64,000 nucleotides of DNA from Erigeron canadensis (Eukaryota; Streptophyta; Magnoliopsida; Asterales; Asteraceae), in NCBI RefSeq assembly GCF_010389155.1, contig NC_057761.1, positions 48,532,213 to 48,596,212 of the forward strand, read 5' to 3'. Both the position numbers and the translations under genes were made by a program. Below are positions 1-12,427 of the stretch, in pieces. Numbering within the stretch: position 1 is the first letter of the stretch; each line of letters starts with the position of its first letter. The notes below the pieces were generated by a model. The model saw only the letters and a program-made list of their open reading frames with translations. It searched no databases and was not told where the DNA came from.

Positions 1-548
1 GGGTTTTAAGGTCCATATAGCATTCAGGGTTTAATGATAGCATCAAAACCATTTATAGATTAAAATGAAAAATAAAAAAATTGAACAATAAGAAGGGTTT
101 TTAAAATTTAATTCATACATTCCCATAGAAAGAGATATAGAGAAAAACCACGCCTGGAGACCTCTGACAGTAACAATAATTCTGGTGAAATTGTTCTTAT
201 ACAGCTGACAATGGTGGTAATTCAAGATCCTTGCTATGAGATTGACGTTATAAATTCATTATTTATAATCTGGATTTAACTTAACAATAAGATTGCACTA
301 GATCATTAGCAATATAATTCAACTATTAAAAAGAATTGAACTTCCCCCTAATTCTCAATGTAATTTCAAGTCATCTAACACACTTATAAGGTGATTTTGA
401 AACTAAATACATTTAATAGGGGGAAAAAAGTTGGATTACAATAGGAATTATGGGAAAGTTCAATTAAATTTAAATCAATAGGCCCTTAAAAAAAGTGTAC
501 CTAGATAGATGATATCATGCTATAACCAACTTGGTCAAACTATCAGTA
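1..548. other. Intergenic or unresolved 3' flank of the PHD gene
   Basis: AT-rich sequence with no coding signal I can recognise on either strand. If the minus-strand PHD-finger gene has more 3' exons, they would lie here or beyond the left edge of the window. I found no domain or convincing splice-bounded reading frame. Confidence 0.4.
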
Positions 549-557
549 TGTTTGGAT

Positions 558-1214
558 AGGGGTGGGTTATTTATAGTAAAAGCATTTAAAAAAGTACAAA
601 AGGTACATGTGTAAGTTAACTTACACATGCTTGTTCCTTCCATCTCCGACCACCACCACCACCACCATCATCATCTCCAACCACCACCATGATCCTCCGG
701 CGACGGCGACCATCTCCGGCGAGACTTACACATGTGTAAGTTAACTTTCCGGTGAGAATCAGGTTCGTTTTCGGGTGGATATGGTACGGGCCAGAGACCC
801 TCATCCGTTCTAAGCTGATCGTCAAGGGAAGCATATGGGAATCGTATGGATTTGATGGGCGGCGATCCAAGAGATAGTGATGGTTTGCTACGGTACATGC
901 GAAGCCCTTGATGCCGGCACCGGCGCCGTGGTTGAGGTGGTCAGAGATGATGGTGGCTGGTGGTTGTCTCGCGAAGGAAAAAACCTAGAAAATTTAAACC
1001 CTAAAATGCTAAAAAAGTTGTACTTACACATGTGTAAGTCTCGCCGGAGATGGTCGCCGTCGCCAGAGGATCATGGTCGCCGTCGCCAGAGGATCATGGT
1101 GGTGGTTGGAGATGATCATGGTGGTGGTGGTGGTGGTGGTCGGAGATGGAAGGAAGAAGGAAGAAGGAGGAGGAAATACTTTTTCAAACCCTTGTACTAA
1201 AAATAACTTTCCTC
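558..1214. mobile_element. Foldback MULE-type MITE with 9-bp target duplication
   Basis: The 657-bp element is flanked by a perfect 9-bp direct repeat, TGTTTGGAT, at 549-557 and 1215-1223. Its ends are inverted: the left end shares GTTATTTATAGTA with GTTATTTTTAGTA in the complement of the right end. Long arms (about 600-745 and 1020-1175) carry the same ACACATGTGTAAGT block and a (CCA)n/(GGT)n run in opposite orientation. The 9-bp duplication points to the Mutator-like (MULE) superfamily. The spacer (about 746-1019) is unusually GC-rich and has open frames on both strands, as a captured gene fragment would, but I recognise no protein in it. No transposase is present. Confidence 0.8.
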
Positions 1215-1502
1215 TGTTTGGATGTACATATTGAAAATTATCATGTGACACTGATGAATTAAAATCGAATACTCATACGTAGTATTAGATTTCGAAAAAA
1301 TTTATGTATGGGTTTTTGCTGTTAAAGTGTTCAGATTTCGAAACTATGATTATGTAACAAGTGGTCCTATTAAAGGTGTTGTTATGGTTTTCAACTCTTC
1401 ACAGTGGCCATATTTATGTAAAATCAGATACTCAGTTGATCAAGTGTTTTGCAAATTACGATGACTAAAGCTTCGAGGTTAAAACTGCTCTCGACTCCTA
1501 TC

Positions 1503-2966
1503 CTAACCCTGAACTACCAAATATGTGTAACTATGAATTAAACTTTTACATACCTCATGTTCTACGGTATTAGTTTGCATAGAATTTTTAATCAATGGCG
1601 ATGCTGCTTTGCCGTCTTCTTTTTTAGGAGAAATCTGACCACTTGGAGAAACTTGATTAACATCATTTTCTTCCATTTGTTTTGCTTCTCTTGAGGGATT
1701 TATTCTTGCATCATTTACATCCTCTGAAGGTTGTCCAATAGAGGCAGGGTTGCTATTGTCAAGAAGATGGTCTGATTTATGATTGGTCTGCACAACCACT
1801 CTCGAATTATCACGTTTGGAACTATTCTTATCGATCTTGAAAACCTTAAGACCTTTCCCGTCATTTGGTTCTGATTGTTTTGCATCACTTGATTTGGTGG
1901 GCACTAATATTATAGTAAAGTAAACATATATCATTAAGCTTTCTAAATTATTACTCCGTATTATTATTATTGGCACATGCATAGTCATACATATCTCAAA
2001 GCTAATACAAAAGCAAACAAATAATAACTAATAAGCAACACACGAAACTGAAATAAAAAACAAAATACCTGAATCAGAAGAATAATGATTTATCTTCTTA
2101 GAATCTCTATCTTTCTCCATAACTTTGACACTTCTCTTCCTGTTCTGGTCCTTGAACACCTTCAAATCATATTTCTTTTGTTTGCCTGAATGAACCACAA
2201 CCGGCTTCAGCAAACTCCTTTCTTTTCTCAACCCACTCTGCTGGCGCCTATTTTCATGATTCTCAACTTCTTGTTTCTTCCTATCAGTAGTTGGCGGACC
2301 CATATCCAACCCACCTCCACCATTAACCTCGCTTTTTAATCGACCATTCTCCTTTGACAATGAAAACAATGCATCAGCCCCATTACTAGTACGCTTTTCA
2401 ATATCTTCTATAATTTTCTTACCACCATCATCATCATCGTCATCGTCATCATGCCTATCCTCCCAGCACGGGAACTCCCTATATTGATACTTAAACTTTT
2501 TAGGAACATACCCTGTACACTTCCAAAGCTCAGGACCAAAAATCGAAGACACCCCACTAAACAAAGTAGGATCACCACCAGGTATACCCTGCACATGCAC
2601 TTTATCTTCCATAGGAACCTCGGTCCAAACTTGAAACGGATTTTGCACAGAACAACTCACAGAATATGAGTTCTCCATCCTCATAGTTTTGGTAGGCAAC
2701 TCAACTAACAATTGTGCAACTTCGGTTTCCTCATTCTCTTTCCTAAGTTTCTTACCTTTACACTTATCACAAGCAAATAATTTTTCGCTCTTAACATATC
2801 TAGCACACCTAGTATGCACCCAAACACCACATTCATCACAATCAACCATTTCTTCCCCATCATCAAAGTTAACCCCACAAACACAATCCACCACCCAAGA
2901 TTCATCCACCCAGTCATCTGGTGTGTCCGATATCGTTGGTAACCGATTCGATCGGTTTTTCATCAC
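1503..2966 (-). CDS. PHD-finger protein (two exons seen; 3' end uncertain)
   Basis: Exon 1 is 2966-2069 and exon 2 is 1903-1554; a GT/AG intron joins them in frame, splitting a Val codon. A C4HC3 PHD finger occupies about residues 28-69: Cys28, Cys30, Cys43, Cys46, His51, Cys54, Cys66, Cys69. A conserved block follows (WTEVPMEDKVHVQGIPGGDP, then a segment ending in YREFPCWED), then an eight-Asp run and a basic, low-complexity tail. The finger is of the histone-tail-reading type, so a nuclear chromatin role is expected; the target is unknown. After residue ~416 there is a good donor (GAG/GTATGT at 1553), so further exons may exist. If that intron is retained, translation stops at 1503. I recognise the family but not the member, so no symbol is given. 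Confidence 0.8.
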
Positions 2967-3250
2967 AAACCCTAATTCTAAACAAACCCCAAAACACCAA
3001 AAAAACCAAATTCACAATATAAAAACAATACCACCTACTTCAAACATGTATAATTCACTAAAACTATAACAAAGTAAGCAACTTTATGCAAATTCAACAA
3101 AAGGGTATTTCTAAAAAAAAATGAAATTATGATAAACTGAAGGGAGGAAAAAAATAAAAATTCAGAGAATAATATGTTTACCTTGTAAAAAAATCAAGAA
3201 TCTTTGTATGGTGAATGATTTGAATTAAGTATTAAGCTAAAAGATGATGA
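2967..3250 (-). promoter_or_regulatory. 5' UTR and probable leader intron of the PHD gene
   Basis: On the minus strand an acceptor-like pyrimidine tract ending in TTGTTTAG lies about 20 bases before the ATG. A donor-like CAAG/GTAAAC lies near 3184. This suggests a non-coding first exon with a leader intron. The promoter would lie beyond 3250, where CT-rich and TATGTA repeats occur. The model rests on splice motifs alone. Confidence 0.4.
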
Positions 3251-4451
3251 TTTTTTATTTGAGAATAAGTGTATATGTATGTATATGTATATTGTATATT
3301 TTGTATGAATGAATGTATATCTCTCTCTGTGGACATGAAATTGAACCAGAATGAAAAAATGTAAAAATATGATTATATAAAAATTTGGCGTCCGTCGGCT
3401 TGAAAGTGAATTTGGGCTACTGATGTGGGGATGGGTCGTCTTGGTGGGTAAAATATGGATTTTTAATTGGTTATGTAGGCTGAGGGCTATGGGCTAGATA
3501 GGTCCAGCCCATTATGGGATGATATAAATATTTGTTTTGTACGAGTAATGATGATAGAACGAAAATGTCAATCAGAATGCTAGATTTGAACCATAAAAAG
3601 GTTTGTTTGATGTATATTTTTGGGCTAACAGGGATATTTTTGTGATCGTTTGGAAATTTTTTTATTTTTATATTTATCATTTTCAAGATGTTTTACATAA
3701 AAAGATCTTGACTCAAAGACTTTTTGTGAAAAAATAAAACACTTAACCACCAAATCATATTAAAAGTGATTTAGAAACCTAAAATTATGATCAAACCTAT
3801 TACCCTTCAGATATGATATTACATAAGGTGTTCCTACTTTTGAAGAATCATCACATAGAATGGTCCTACACCAGATGATTAGTTTGTCAAAATTTTGGGG
3901 AAATCCACTAAGGTCGAATCTTAATTTCTATATTTGTAAGAGTAGATTATTTGGGAGTTTTCGAAAGTCCCGGGTTCATCTCAGGCATGCACGGTTCGAG
4001 CTGTGGATACTGCCCAATTAGATGTGACTGTGGTATCTCGAATGCTAACTAATAACCATTAGCACGTTAAAAAAAACATTTTTTGACTCCATCAATGTTT
4101 TCGAATACATCAACTGGTACCATTATCGTCGTTTTTATCTTTAATTTCTTATGCGTACGTAACTCTAAGTTAAATATGTGTTGGTGTATCAACATCAACA
4201 ATAGTAACGAAGGTGAAATTTATGGAATTGTAACTTAAGAATGATGACGGGTTTGAAGTGTCACAACAATACTATTTTTAGTTATTGCTTATATATGTTG
4301 TTTATAGAAAGATGAACTAGTTCGATTTATAACAAAAGTTTACGGGATGAAATAGATCAAATGCTTTTATTGTTTAGCTAGATAAATACATTTTGGTTTT
4401 CTGTCAATTGTCGCATTCTTTTCCTACCTTCAACGTCTAAAATAGTAAACA
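3251..4451. other. Intergenic, with a possible SINE-like remnant
   Basis: No gene seen. Around 3935-4075 a block with GGTTCGAG-like and GGGTTCATCTC motifs ends in an A-run, resembling a decayed tRNA-derived SINE. The rest is AT-rich with short poly-A/T tracts. Confidence 0.35.
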
Positions 4452-4850
4452 CTAGATTTTAGATCCGTGTCCAAAACTGGACACGAGACTTACGACATTA
4501 TTAATATTAGATATTAATAAATGTAACTCATAAACGTTTATAAAGTGAAAGTTGAAGATATAAGTAGATACTGAGTGTTCAATTCAAATGCCAATAATGT
4601 TTAACTTACAGAAAGAAAACTAATGTAATAAAAGAATATTGGAAGTATATACCATCCTTCATCATTTGAAAAACTTATTTATAGACGAAATTTGTTTTAA
4701 TGTTTTTTGTCTTGTCATCTTTGTCACATATTAGCACCTTAAAGCCCCTTCTCGACTTAACTCGAGATACTGCAATGTACAATTGTTCGTGTGTGAAAAC
4801 CGAACTTTATAGATAGAATCCAATTTTAATAACTTTGTAAAAATAATTAT
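4452..4850 (-). mobile_element. Helitron 3' end with PIF1-type helicase remnant
   Basis: Minus-strand translation of about 4690-4822 gives VFTHEQLYIAVSRVKSRRGF followed by KVLICDKDD. This is the C-terminal motif block of Helitron (PIF1-type) helicases. An in-frame stop just upstream and another soon after show it is dead. About 200 bases further on are the two hallmarks of a Helitron 3' terminus. One is a hairpin at 4467-4484 (7-bp stem GTGTCCA/TGGACAC, 4-base loop). The other is a terminal CTAG at 4455-4452, 11 bases after the hairpin and followed by T. The 5' end was not located, and the element is a fragment of an autonomous copy. Confidence 0.8.
4467..4484 (-). terminator. Helitron 3' terminal hairpin
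   Basis: A perfect 7-bp stem with a 4-base loop, 11 bases from the CTAG end. In Helitrons this structure marks the end of rolling-circle transfer; it is not a transcription terminator of a gene. Confidence 0.75.
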
Positions 4851-5894
4851 TTTAGTTATTTGTTTTTTATTAATTAAATAAAATTATGTATAAACTAAAT
4901 GATGAAATCAGCGAGAGACAATTTGATGAAATCGAGCCATATGATTGGTTAATAAGTCATTAGTTCAACTGTCTTTTAATATATATTAAAATTAAAATTG
5001 TACAATTACTACTAAAATCTGAATATATTTACAATAAATTTAATTTATTTTTATATAATTAATTATATATATGTGATAGAACATATTATTGAATATATAT
5101 TAGCTATTATTTTATCGGATATATATAAGTTATTATTTATTTATTTATTACATTAAAACTATTGGGTAAAAAGTGTAAATTAAAGTCAAAATTAAAAAAA
5201 AATCAACATTAAGAAATCGAGAGTTGTGATTGGTCGATAAGTTATTAAAGCAACTGTGCTTTAATATAATAAAAGATGTGTTATGAGTTATTAATCTAAT
5301 TGTTAAAAGAGAGATGAGAGAATTTGTTTCTTAATTGAGACTGATCAACTTAGGAAAAAAACTAACAACTAACATTTACAATTATAATTCACATTAATAA
5401 TAATATACTTCGATTCCGTTCCGATTTAAATTGTTAAGTTTTTTTTCCTTAACTATAAATATATTTGTTTGTGTTACATAAAATTTAGTGAATATCAATG
5501 AAAATTACCTTTAAAACCCAATCCATATATATATATATCAATAATTATATAACACACAAAAAAAAAATAAATTACGGTCAAAATTGTTAAAAAAAAAAAC
5601 TAAAAAAATCAAACTTAAACATTTAAATCGTAAGAAATAAATAATAAACAATCACATTTTCCAAAGTAAATATGTATCATAAAGCTCAATGTCACCCAAT
5701 CCAATCATATTGTAACAATTTATCAAACGCCACGAATCATATCACCCAATCCAACAAAGCTCAATGTATTTGTTTATAAATGAAGTATCAAAACGACAAA
5801 CCAATTTGATCTCTTTAAACTTGTGCAAGTAACAATATGTATCATAAATTATGTCACACATACATATATACTCGATCGTATATATAAATATAAT
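4851..5894. other. Intergenic, 3' of the ADH-like gene
   Basis: Strongly AT-rich, with poly-A runs and TA repeats. Two similar stretches (around 4925-4985 and 5220-5270) share GATTGGT(T/C)(A/G)ATAAGT and may be parts of a degraded repeat, perhaps the body of the Helitron. No coding sequence found. Confidence 0.4.
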
Positions 5895-8800
5895 TCAAAG
5901 ATGAAGCAAGCATCGTAATGATTTTCCCTGAATGAGCAGTTCGAAAGCCTGGTCTATCTTGTTGAATGGAAGCTCGTGAGTTATAAACTCCTCCAACTTT
6001 ACTCCCTCCTAAAACATGTAGATATTCCGTATCATTGAGTATTATATAAACATACACACAAGAAACAAGATTGAAGGCCAACCCGTAGCTCAATATTGTT
6101 TACCACTAGCTTTGTATTGGCCATCGGCGTAAAATAAAGATAACGACTAAATTATTATGATTTTAGCGATGTTTAAGGATTTGTGGCTATTTTTAACGAT
6201 TTTTAAACGTTTTTGGCACTTTACTCATTTAGTTACATAAGGACACGAATGTTTATGAGCTTTATTGTTAGGATAATATTTCGAAAGTTTAAGGATTAGT
6301 TAAACTGACCGATATTCTAGTTATTTTTGTTTAAACTCTACCAAACAATAATTAATAATACATAATTTTCTAAAAAAAAAATATACCACATGAATTTAAT
6401 GGACCCATAACCCGATTTATTCCTATGTTACATATATGGGAATCCCTCAAGTTATTATTAACTTGTTAGGTCAAATTAGAGTAATCTTGACCATTGATTT
6501 AAAGTCAAAGGTCAAGATTTACCAACTTGTAGTCAAGTTGGATAATTTTAAGGAATCTCTTCCCTACATGTACATAGTTAATTTCGCCTTTGCATATACA
6601 TACAGCATATAACATATACAATAAACACCAAGTAGTGCGTACCATATGCATGCAGTGATGGACAAAGAGAGGGAGTTGAGATTTGCCTTTAAAGCCACCA
6701 AACACTGAACCGGTGATTGTTCGTCCATCAAACAACTCCATTGGATGCAATGGCAACATTCTTGGAGTTGGATGAATTCCCAATACTACTGTCATCCCCC
6801 ATCCCTATTTATTAATTAATATATATATCCAACTCAAATCAAATAATATTATTCCAACTTAAATGATAGCTAGATCAATGCCTATATAATTTCTTACATA
6901 CGTACATCGTGTGTAGATAAGAAGGCTTCACGAAGAACATCAACATTTCCGGCACACTCGAAGCTGAAGTCTACCCCTCCTTCAATCATGTCCCTTATTT
7001 TCTACAAATTATAACAAATTAATAAATAACTTTTCTAACCTAAAATAATTATATTTTCCGTAGCAAAAGTCGACTCTAAATTTTATGATAGAAATTACAA
7101 ATAACTTATGCACTTAATAAATATCAGTTGACATAAATTAGTGTACGTAATTATTTCTATATATCATTATCAATTGTATTGTATATGACAAAATGAACTT
7201 TTACAAAAGAACAAGAGTATTAAGACACATAATTACACACACAGATCGACAAAGTAGTTGATTAATTACCTCATGCACCGACGTCTTAATGTCCCTTGGA
7301 TTTATAAAGTCCGTCGTTCCCATTGTTTGGCCTATATATCGACAATATATAGAAACTTCATACCTTAATATATTTAATTTGTAAGGAAAATTTTGAAAAA
7401 AATGCATAATAATGGAAATCATTTTCCAATAGTTTTACACTTTTACTTTTACATACTAATTAACCCGCGCCTGTAGAGAGAAAAAATTTATAATGCATGA
7501 AATCTTTTTCTCTAATTCATTGAATTTTTTAGCCAAGCTAAACTTAATGTTTCATCTTCACCTCACTAAACCACGTACTATTGTTTGTAACATCTAATAA
7601 TCTTAGTCAAAACTATTTCATAATTTAACTGGGCCAACTGGTTTACCGAGTTGGACTGGGCCTCAAAGTCAAAACTTTTCTGTGGCCCAAATATAAAATT
7701 CCATTCCGAGTTTGTGGTTCGGGTCTTATGAGATGATGCGTATGGTTGATTGGTACGTATGAGAATGAGAAAATGAGTTTCATTGCTAATTAGGTTATTT
7801 GGTTATAAATTTGATTATTGAAATTGGGAGTCAAACTCGTATTAGTAAATAATTTGCTACATATACGTACGTTTTACCTTTAATACGTTTGTCAGGATTA
7901 ATATCAATTCCTATTATCTTAGATGCCCCTCTTGCCTTGGCTCCTTGTATGACCTGCTTCAAAGGTAATATATATATGATTTGCGGCACCTCATTTAGAC
8001 CAATAAGTGAACATAATGAATTAATTTCACAAAACCAAAGATGGACAAATAACTAGCTACTATGTATTACCGCCAATCCCACCGCACCCAACCCGAAAAC
8101 TGCAACCGTAGAGCCTTGGTGTACATTTGCGGTATTGATTACAGCTCCAAATCCTAGCTTGTGTTTAAACATATATATCTAAACCAATAAGTATACATGC
8201 ATATGTATAGTCTTGCTGTTCAAAAAAAATAAAATAAGTATACATATATATAGCTAGAATGCAAATTAACCTGTAGAGAGACAGCAGCTAAATAAGGTCA
8301 TGGTGTTGAGTGGAGCTTTTGGATCAATCTTGACGATGCAGCCCGAGTCCACGACTGTATATTCGCTAAACGTAGAAGCATTTAAGAAATGGAAGATGGG
8401 TTTCCCATCTTGCGTCAAGAACCTGGTCTTCCCATCATTCCTCATTACACTTCTTAATGGATCGACCCGGAACTTTGCACATAAATTGGTGGTTTTGGAT
8501 TTGCAATAATCACATTCACCACACTCTCCATGAAAGATCGTGAGAACATGATCCCCTTCCTTTATGTCCTTAACACCTTCCCCTATACTCTCAACAACCC
8601 TATATATACTAAATCACAACGATTACACTACCCTGTATTTTAGGATACTACTATAATACAGTTTAACATAGTTATTGAAAACTTGGATAAAGTACACTTT
8701 TAAAGATCAACATATTAATTTTATTTCGCTTTTTGAACAATAAATGTTAGTTGTTGATAGTTTTCACCAAGTTAATAATTAAACGTCAATGTTCTGATTT

Positions 8801-9626
8801 GAACCCGAGACCTCCATAGAAGCAAAGCCTCCTACGTACTAGACCATTGGCATGTCAATATATTAGCTAGGTGCCAGAATAATGATCGATCTACACATTG
8901 AAGTCATTTGAAAATGCCTCAATTTCGCTTATATATGTCATTATTCATTAATATTGAAGCTATTGTAATTGTTAATTAAGATTTTATTATTTTCATTAAG
9001 TTTAAAAGGTGAAGCTATATTTATTTATTTATACATTAATAGGACATAAATTTAAATCTAGTTTTTTCTTTTATATATATGTAAATGTAAATAATTACAT
9101 AAAGAGTGACATATAATTTGATGAGAAGTATATATTCAAGACGTTACCCGGAGGCCTCATGTCCAAAAATCCTAGGATACACTTGTTGAGCCTCGTTCTG
9201 TTTATAAGCAAGTAGATCATGGTCAAACGATAAACACAAATGCGCATACAGGTAGAAAGGCTAGTAATTAAATACGGAGCTAGTAAGTACTATGTAGTAC
9301 CTGACCTTTCCAAGCACTAAGATCAGTATGGCAAATTGAAGTGAAAAGGATTTTGACTCGGACTTCCATTTCCCGAGGGGGTAGAACACGAATTTGTTGT
9401 ATAGACAAAGGTTGCCCGGGACCCCATGCCACGGCAGCTTCATACATACATATTCATCATGATTATGCCAATAACAACATCAGATCGATATAATTAAAAT
9501 GATCGATCACTAATTTGTATGTTTTGTATTTAATTACATGATCAAAAAGTCTAGTACCAACCAACCTGTGCATGAGATTTCTTTGGCTGCAGAAAGACCA
9601 TTTGCTGCTTCTTCTTTCCCGTTCAT
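5895..9626 (-). CDS. Zinc-dependent alcohol dehydrogenase-like protein (ADH-like 7 type)
   Basis: Ten exons join in frame with GT/AG borders: 9626-9566, 9437-9301, 9197-9148, 8599-8271, 8153-8071, 7953-7878, 7331-7270, 7001-6906, 6804-6643, 6008-5895. The product is about 389 residues, the usual medium-chain ADH length, ending in LRCLLHL. Catalytic zinc ligands are Cys56 (ICHTD), His79 (GHE) and Cys188 (FSCCLSTG). Structural zinc ligands are Cys109, Cys112, Cys115 and Cys123. The NAD-binding motif GLGAVG is at 213-218, with Asp237 (GIDIN) favouring NAD over NADP. Every key residue is present, so an active cytosolic alcohol/aldehyde oxidoreductase is expected; the substrate cannot be read from sequence. 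The layout is closest to what I recall of Arabidopsis ADH-like 7, not classical ADH1. The start is the first ATG in a short exon without a targeting peptide. Confidence 0.9.
8740..8870 (-). repeat. tRNA-related SINE remnant in an ADH intron
   Basis: Within intron 3 of the ADH-like gene the minus strand reads CCAATGGTCTAGTACG followed about 35 bases later by GGTTCAAATC. These resemble the A and B boxes of a tRNA-derived SINE. No clear tail or target duplication was found. Confidence 0.4.
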
Positions 9627-11564
9627 GATGTTTAAGTTAGTTTGGTAATTAATTAGCCCCGTGATATATGCAATGTTTACAGTATATATATATATGTGTG
9701 TGTGTATATAGATCGATATATATGTTTCCAGAAAATATATGTTTACAGTATATATGTTTACAGTAGCTGCTTGATGTGAGCTTAGCTAGTGGTGGCTTTC
9801 ATTTAATGTTATATGGTTGGTCAATCAAGCTAGCATTCATTCATTTACTCGTATTAATATTATGGGTCTTTGTTCAATTATTATTCGATCGACCTTTAAT
9901 TATTTGGTCTTATCATGTACTTCGTTCTCAACGGCAAATCCACAAATTGATCGAAGCCGCCGTGTGAGTTGACAAATCAAACTGATAAACAAATCCAGTA
10001 GCAATTTAAGTACTGTAATAATAGTTTTAAACCCAGCAATGATCGGGTTTTCGGCTTTTCGCTAATATTGTAAAAATATTAATTAGTGAAATCCAATACT
10101 TGCTCTGCTTTTTCAACAACAGATCACGAGATACATGTTAAATTCACTTCTTTTTTTTTTAAAAAAAAGAAAGTACTACACACTTATTTTCACATTTTTG
10201 ATAACTATAAATAACTTACTATTAAAGAGTTACAAGTACAAGATTAATAATATGAGTATAGTAGGGGATTTAAAGTCCAATCAAGCAATCTAAAGACTAA
10301 AATTACAATCCTTATAAGAGGATTTGTTGAAAAGGATCAATTGGGGTACAAGAGGATTTGTAACCAACTAAAAGTGGGTTCAATTCGTTGAAGTATAATA
10401 AATTATTTGTGAATTAAATTGTTTGCGGTACATTTTTTCTTTTTAACACTTGTGAAAAATTCTTTATTAATTCACCCCATAAATATAAGAAATGGGATTT
10501 GAGTTACTTAGATGGATCCTTTCAAGGTTGGAAGTCGTTATCGGGTCACTAACCCATTGGCAATAAAGATTAAGGAGTCAAATTGACGTCGAACAAGCCA
10601 ACAAGGTTCACCACTCCACTCCGTCTTCCTTATTGAAGAAAACTCGAAACATACTTGTGTAGTTGCGTCTAAAAAAAACACATAGATTATTCGAATCCAA
10701 TGATTTGTCAGGGGAAAAAAAATGGATAGGATGATGTTGATCAATATACATAATAAAAATTAATAAATATATAATAAAATAACAACGTATTTCTAATTTT
10801 GTTAAAAAAATAAATAATTAATGTATTCGATAAAACATCAATATAAGTAATCTATTTACTCTATATATAATTAAGAGATAATAGTTTTTTTTCTTAGGTG
10901 ACACTTTTGTTTTCGTGCCAACTAGGCTTTTTGCTTAAGTGATATTTTATGGTAATTTTAATGTTTTTTTAATATATGTTGACATTTAAATCTATTTTTT
11001 TTAGTGTTTTTGTGGCACTTCATTTGCCACGTCATCATTTGTTTACATGGACATTTTTTTTTTCAATTTTAAATGGCAAATAAAAAAACTATACACAAGA
11101 TTAGTATTTATGACCTCTAACTTTTAATATTATGCACAAACCGGCCACTTGACCTAACTTAAAATTTGTTTATTTTTTGTAAAACTACGGTAGATATTTA
11201 GTGAATATTAAAACTAATTAAAAGACATTGATTATATAATTGTCGATCTTTCTTTTGTTTTAAGTTATCTTTGTACGTAAAATATAATTTACTTTAATAT
11301 AATATAAAACTATATTATATTGATAACTTTATTTAGTATTTTACTATCCGATTATATTATCAGTATTAACTTAGATATTTACATTATCAATTTCACATAC
11401 ATATTTTTGATATTTGTTTTTATATTCAATTTAAATTTCTTTCTCTTCACTTTTATATCTTCTTTTTTTTTTTTTTTTTCTTACTTTCTATATTTTACTT
11501 TATACATATTTCTTTGTACAGTTGTACGCGGTCATCCCAAAATAAGTGTCGGAGCAATGTAAAA
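9627..11564. other. Intergenic, includes the ADH-like promoter
   Basis: Directly upstream of the ADH-like start lie TA/TG microsatellites (9685-9740). Further right the sequence is AT-rich with homopolymers, including T-runs near 11465. Two short open frames here show no family features and are taken as chance. Confidence 0.4.
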
Positions 11565-11572
11565 GGTCGGAT

Positions 11573-12419
11573 TAGAGGTGCAAATACCAATTAACCGATC
11601 TCGGTTATTTTTTTTAGTAACCAAAACCGGTTATTTTTTAAAAAAAAAAACCCATTACGGTTAACCGGTACCGGTTAATAACCGGTTTGGGTTTTTAAAA
11701 ACTATAACCGGTGTAATCGGTTTTGGTTAATAATAACCGGTTAACCGATACCGGTTAACCTAATAGTTTTTTTTTAACCGCCCGCTATCAATAATATATA
11801 AGCCAAAAGGGGTTTTCTTTTTTAACATAAAACAAGTTGTTCCGTCCGGATCTACCCACCAACACCACTGATAACACCACTTCTCTTCATTATCATCTAC
11901 CCCTCATGGCCGCCACATATATCGATGTGTATATATATATGTATATATATATGATTGGGCGGTTAGTGGAACACACATACACACACAGGCACACAACCAC
12001 ATAGTACGTAATATTTTAAATGATCTTGAAGAGGTGATTCAGTGGAGGATCTTGAAGAGGTGATCAGTTGGTTCTTTCTCCGCTCTCCGATGCTTTTTTC
12101 TTTCTTTCCAGATGTATGTGACTTCATGTTTCTTTTTATATCTCGATGTATATATATATCATCCAGTAAGTGGTGAGTATAAAATAGAAAACAATCCCAA
12201 TTATATATAATTAATCGATTAACCGGTTAAAATTAAAAATAAAATCCGATTATCGGTTAACCCAGGAATCGGTTTTTGGTTTTGAAAGTGAAAGTCGATT
12301 ACTAACCGGCGGTTTTTTTCTAACCTATAATCGGTTTGTACTGTATCGGTTACTAACCAATTACAGTTATAGGTTAACTGTCGAATAGGTTCGGTTAACC
12401 ATTTTTTTTTTGTCCTCTA
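11573..12419. mobile_element. Non-autonomous hAT element with 8-bp target duplication
   Basis: The 847-bp element lies between perfect 8-bp repeats GGTCGGAT (11565-11572 and 12420-12427). The ends are inverted: TAGAGG at the left and CCTCTA at the right. Both subterminal regions are packed with AACCGG/CCGGTT and GGTTAACC motifs, many of them palindromic, as expected for hAT transposase-binding subterminal repeats. The middle holds a partial direct duplication of TCTTGAAGAGGTGAT. There is no transposase ORF. Confidence 0.9.
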
Positions 12420-12427
12420 GGTCGGAT

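Noticed and set aside
616..1251. Overlapping ORFs on both strands rich in Arg, Gly, Pro and Ser
   Set aside because: They are translations of the MULE arms, driven by (GGT/CCA)n repeats, and mirror each other between the two arms.
2689..3069. 126-residue plus-strand ORF rich in Ser and Thr
   Set aside because: Antisense to the PHD-finger exon 1 and its leader; no independent domain.
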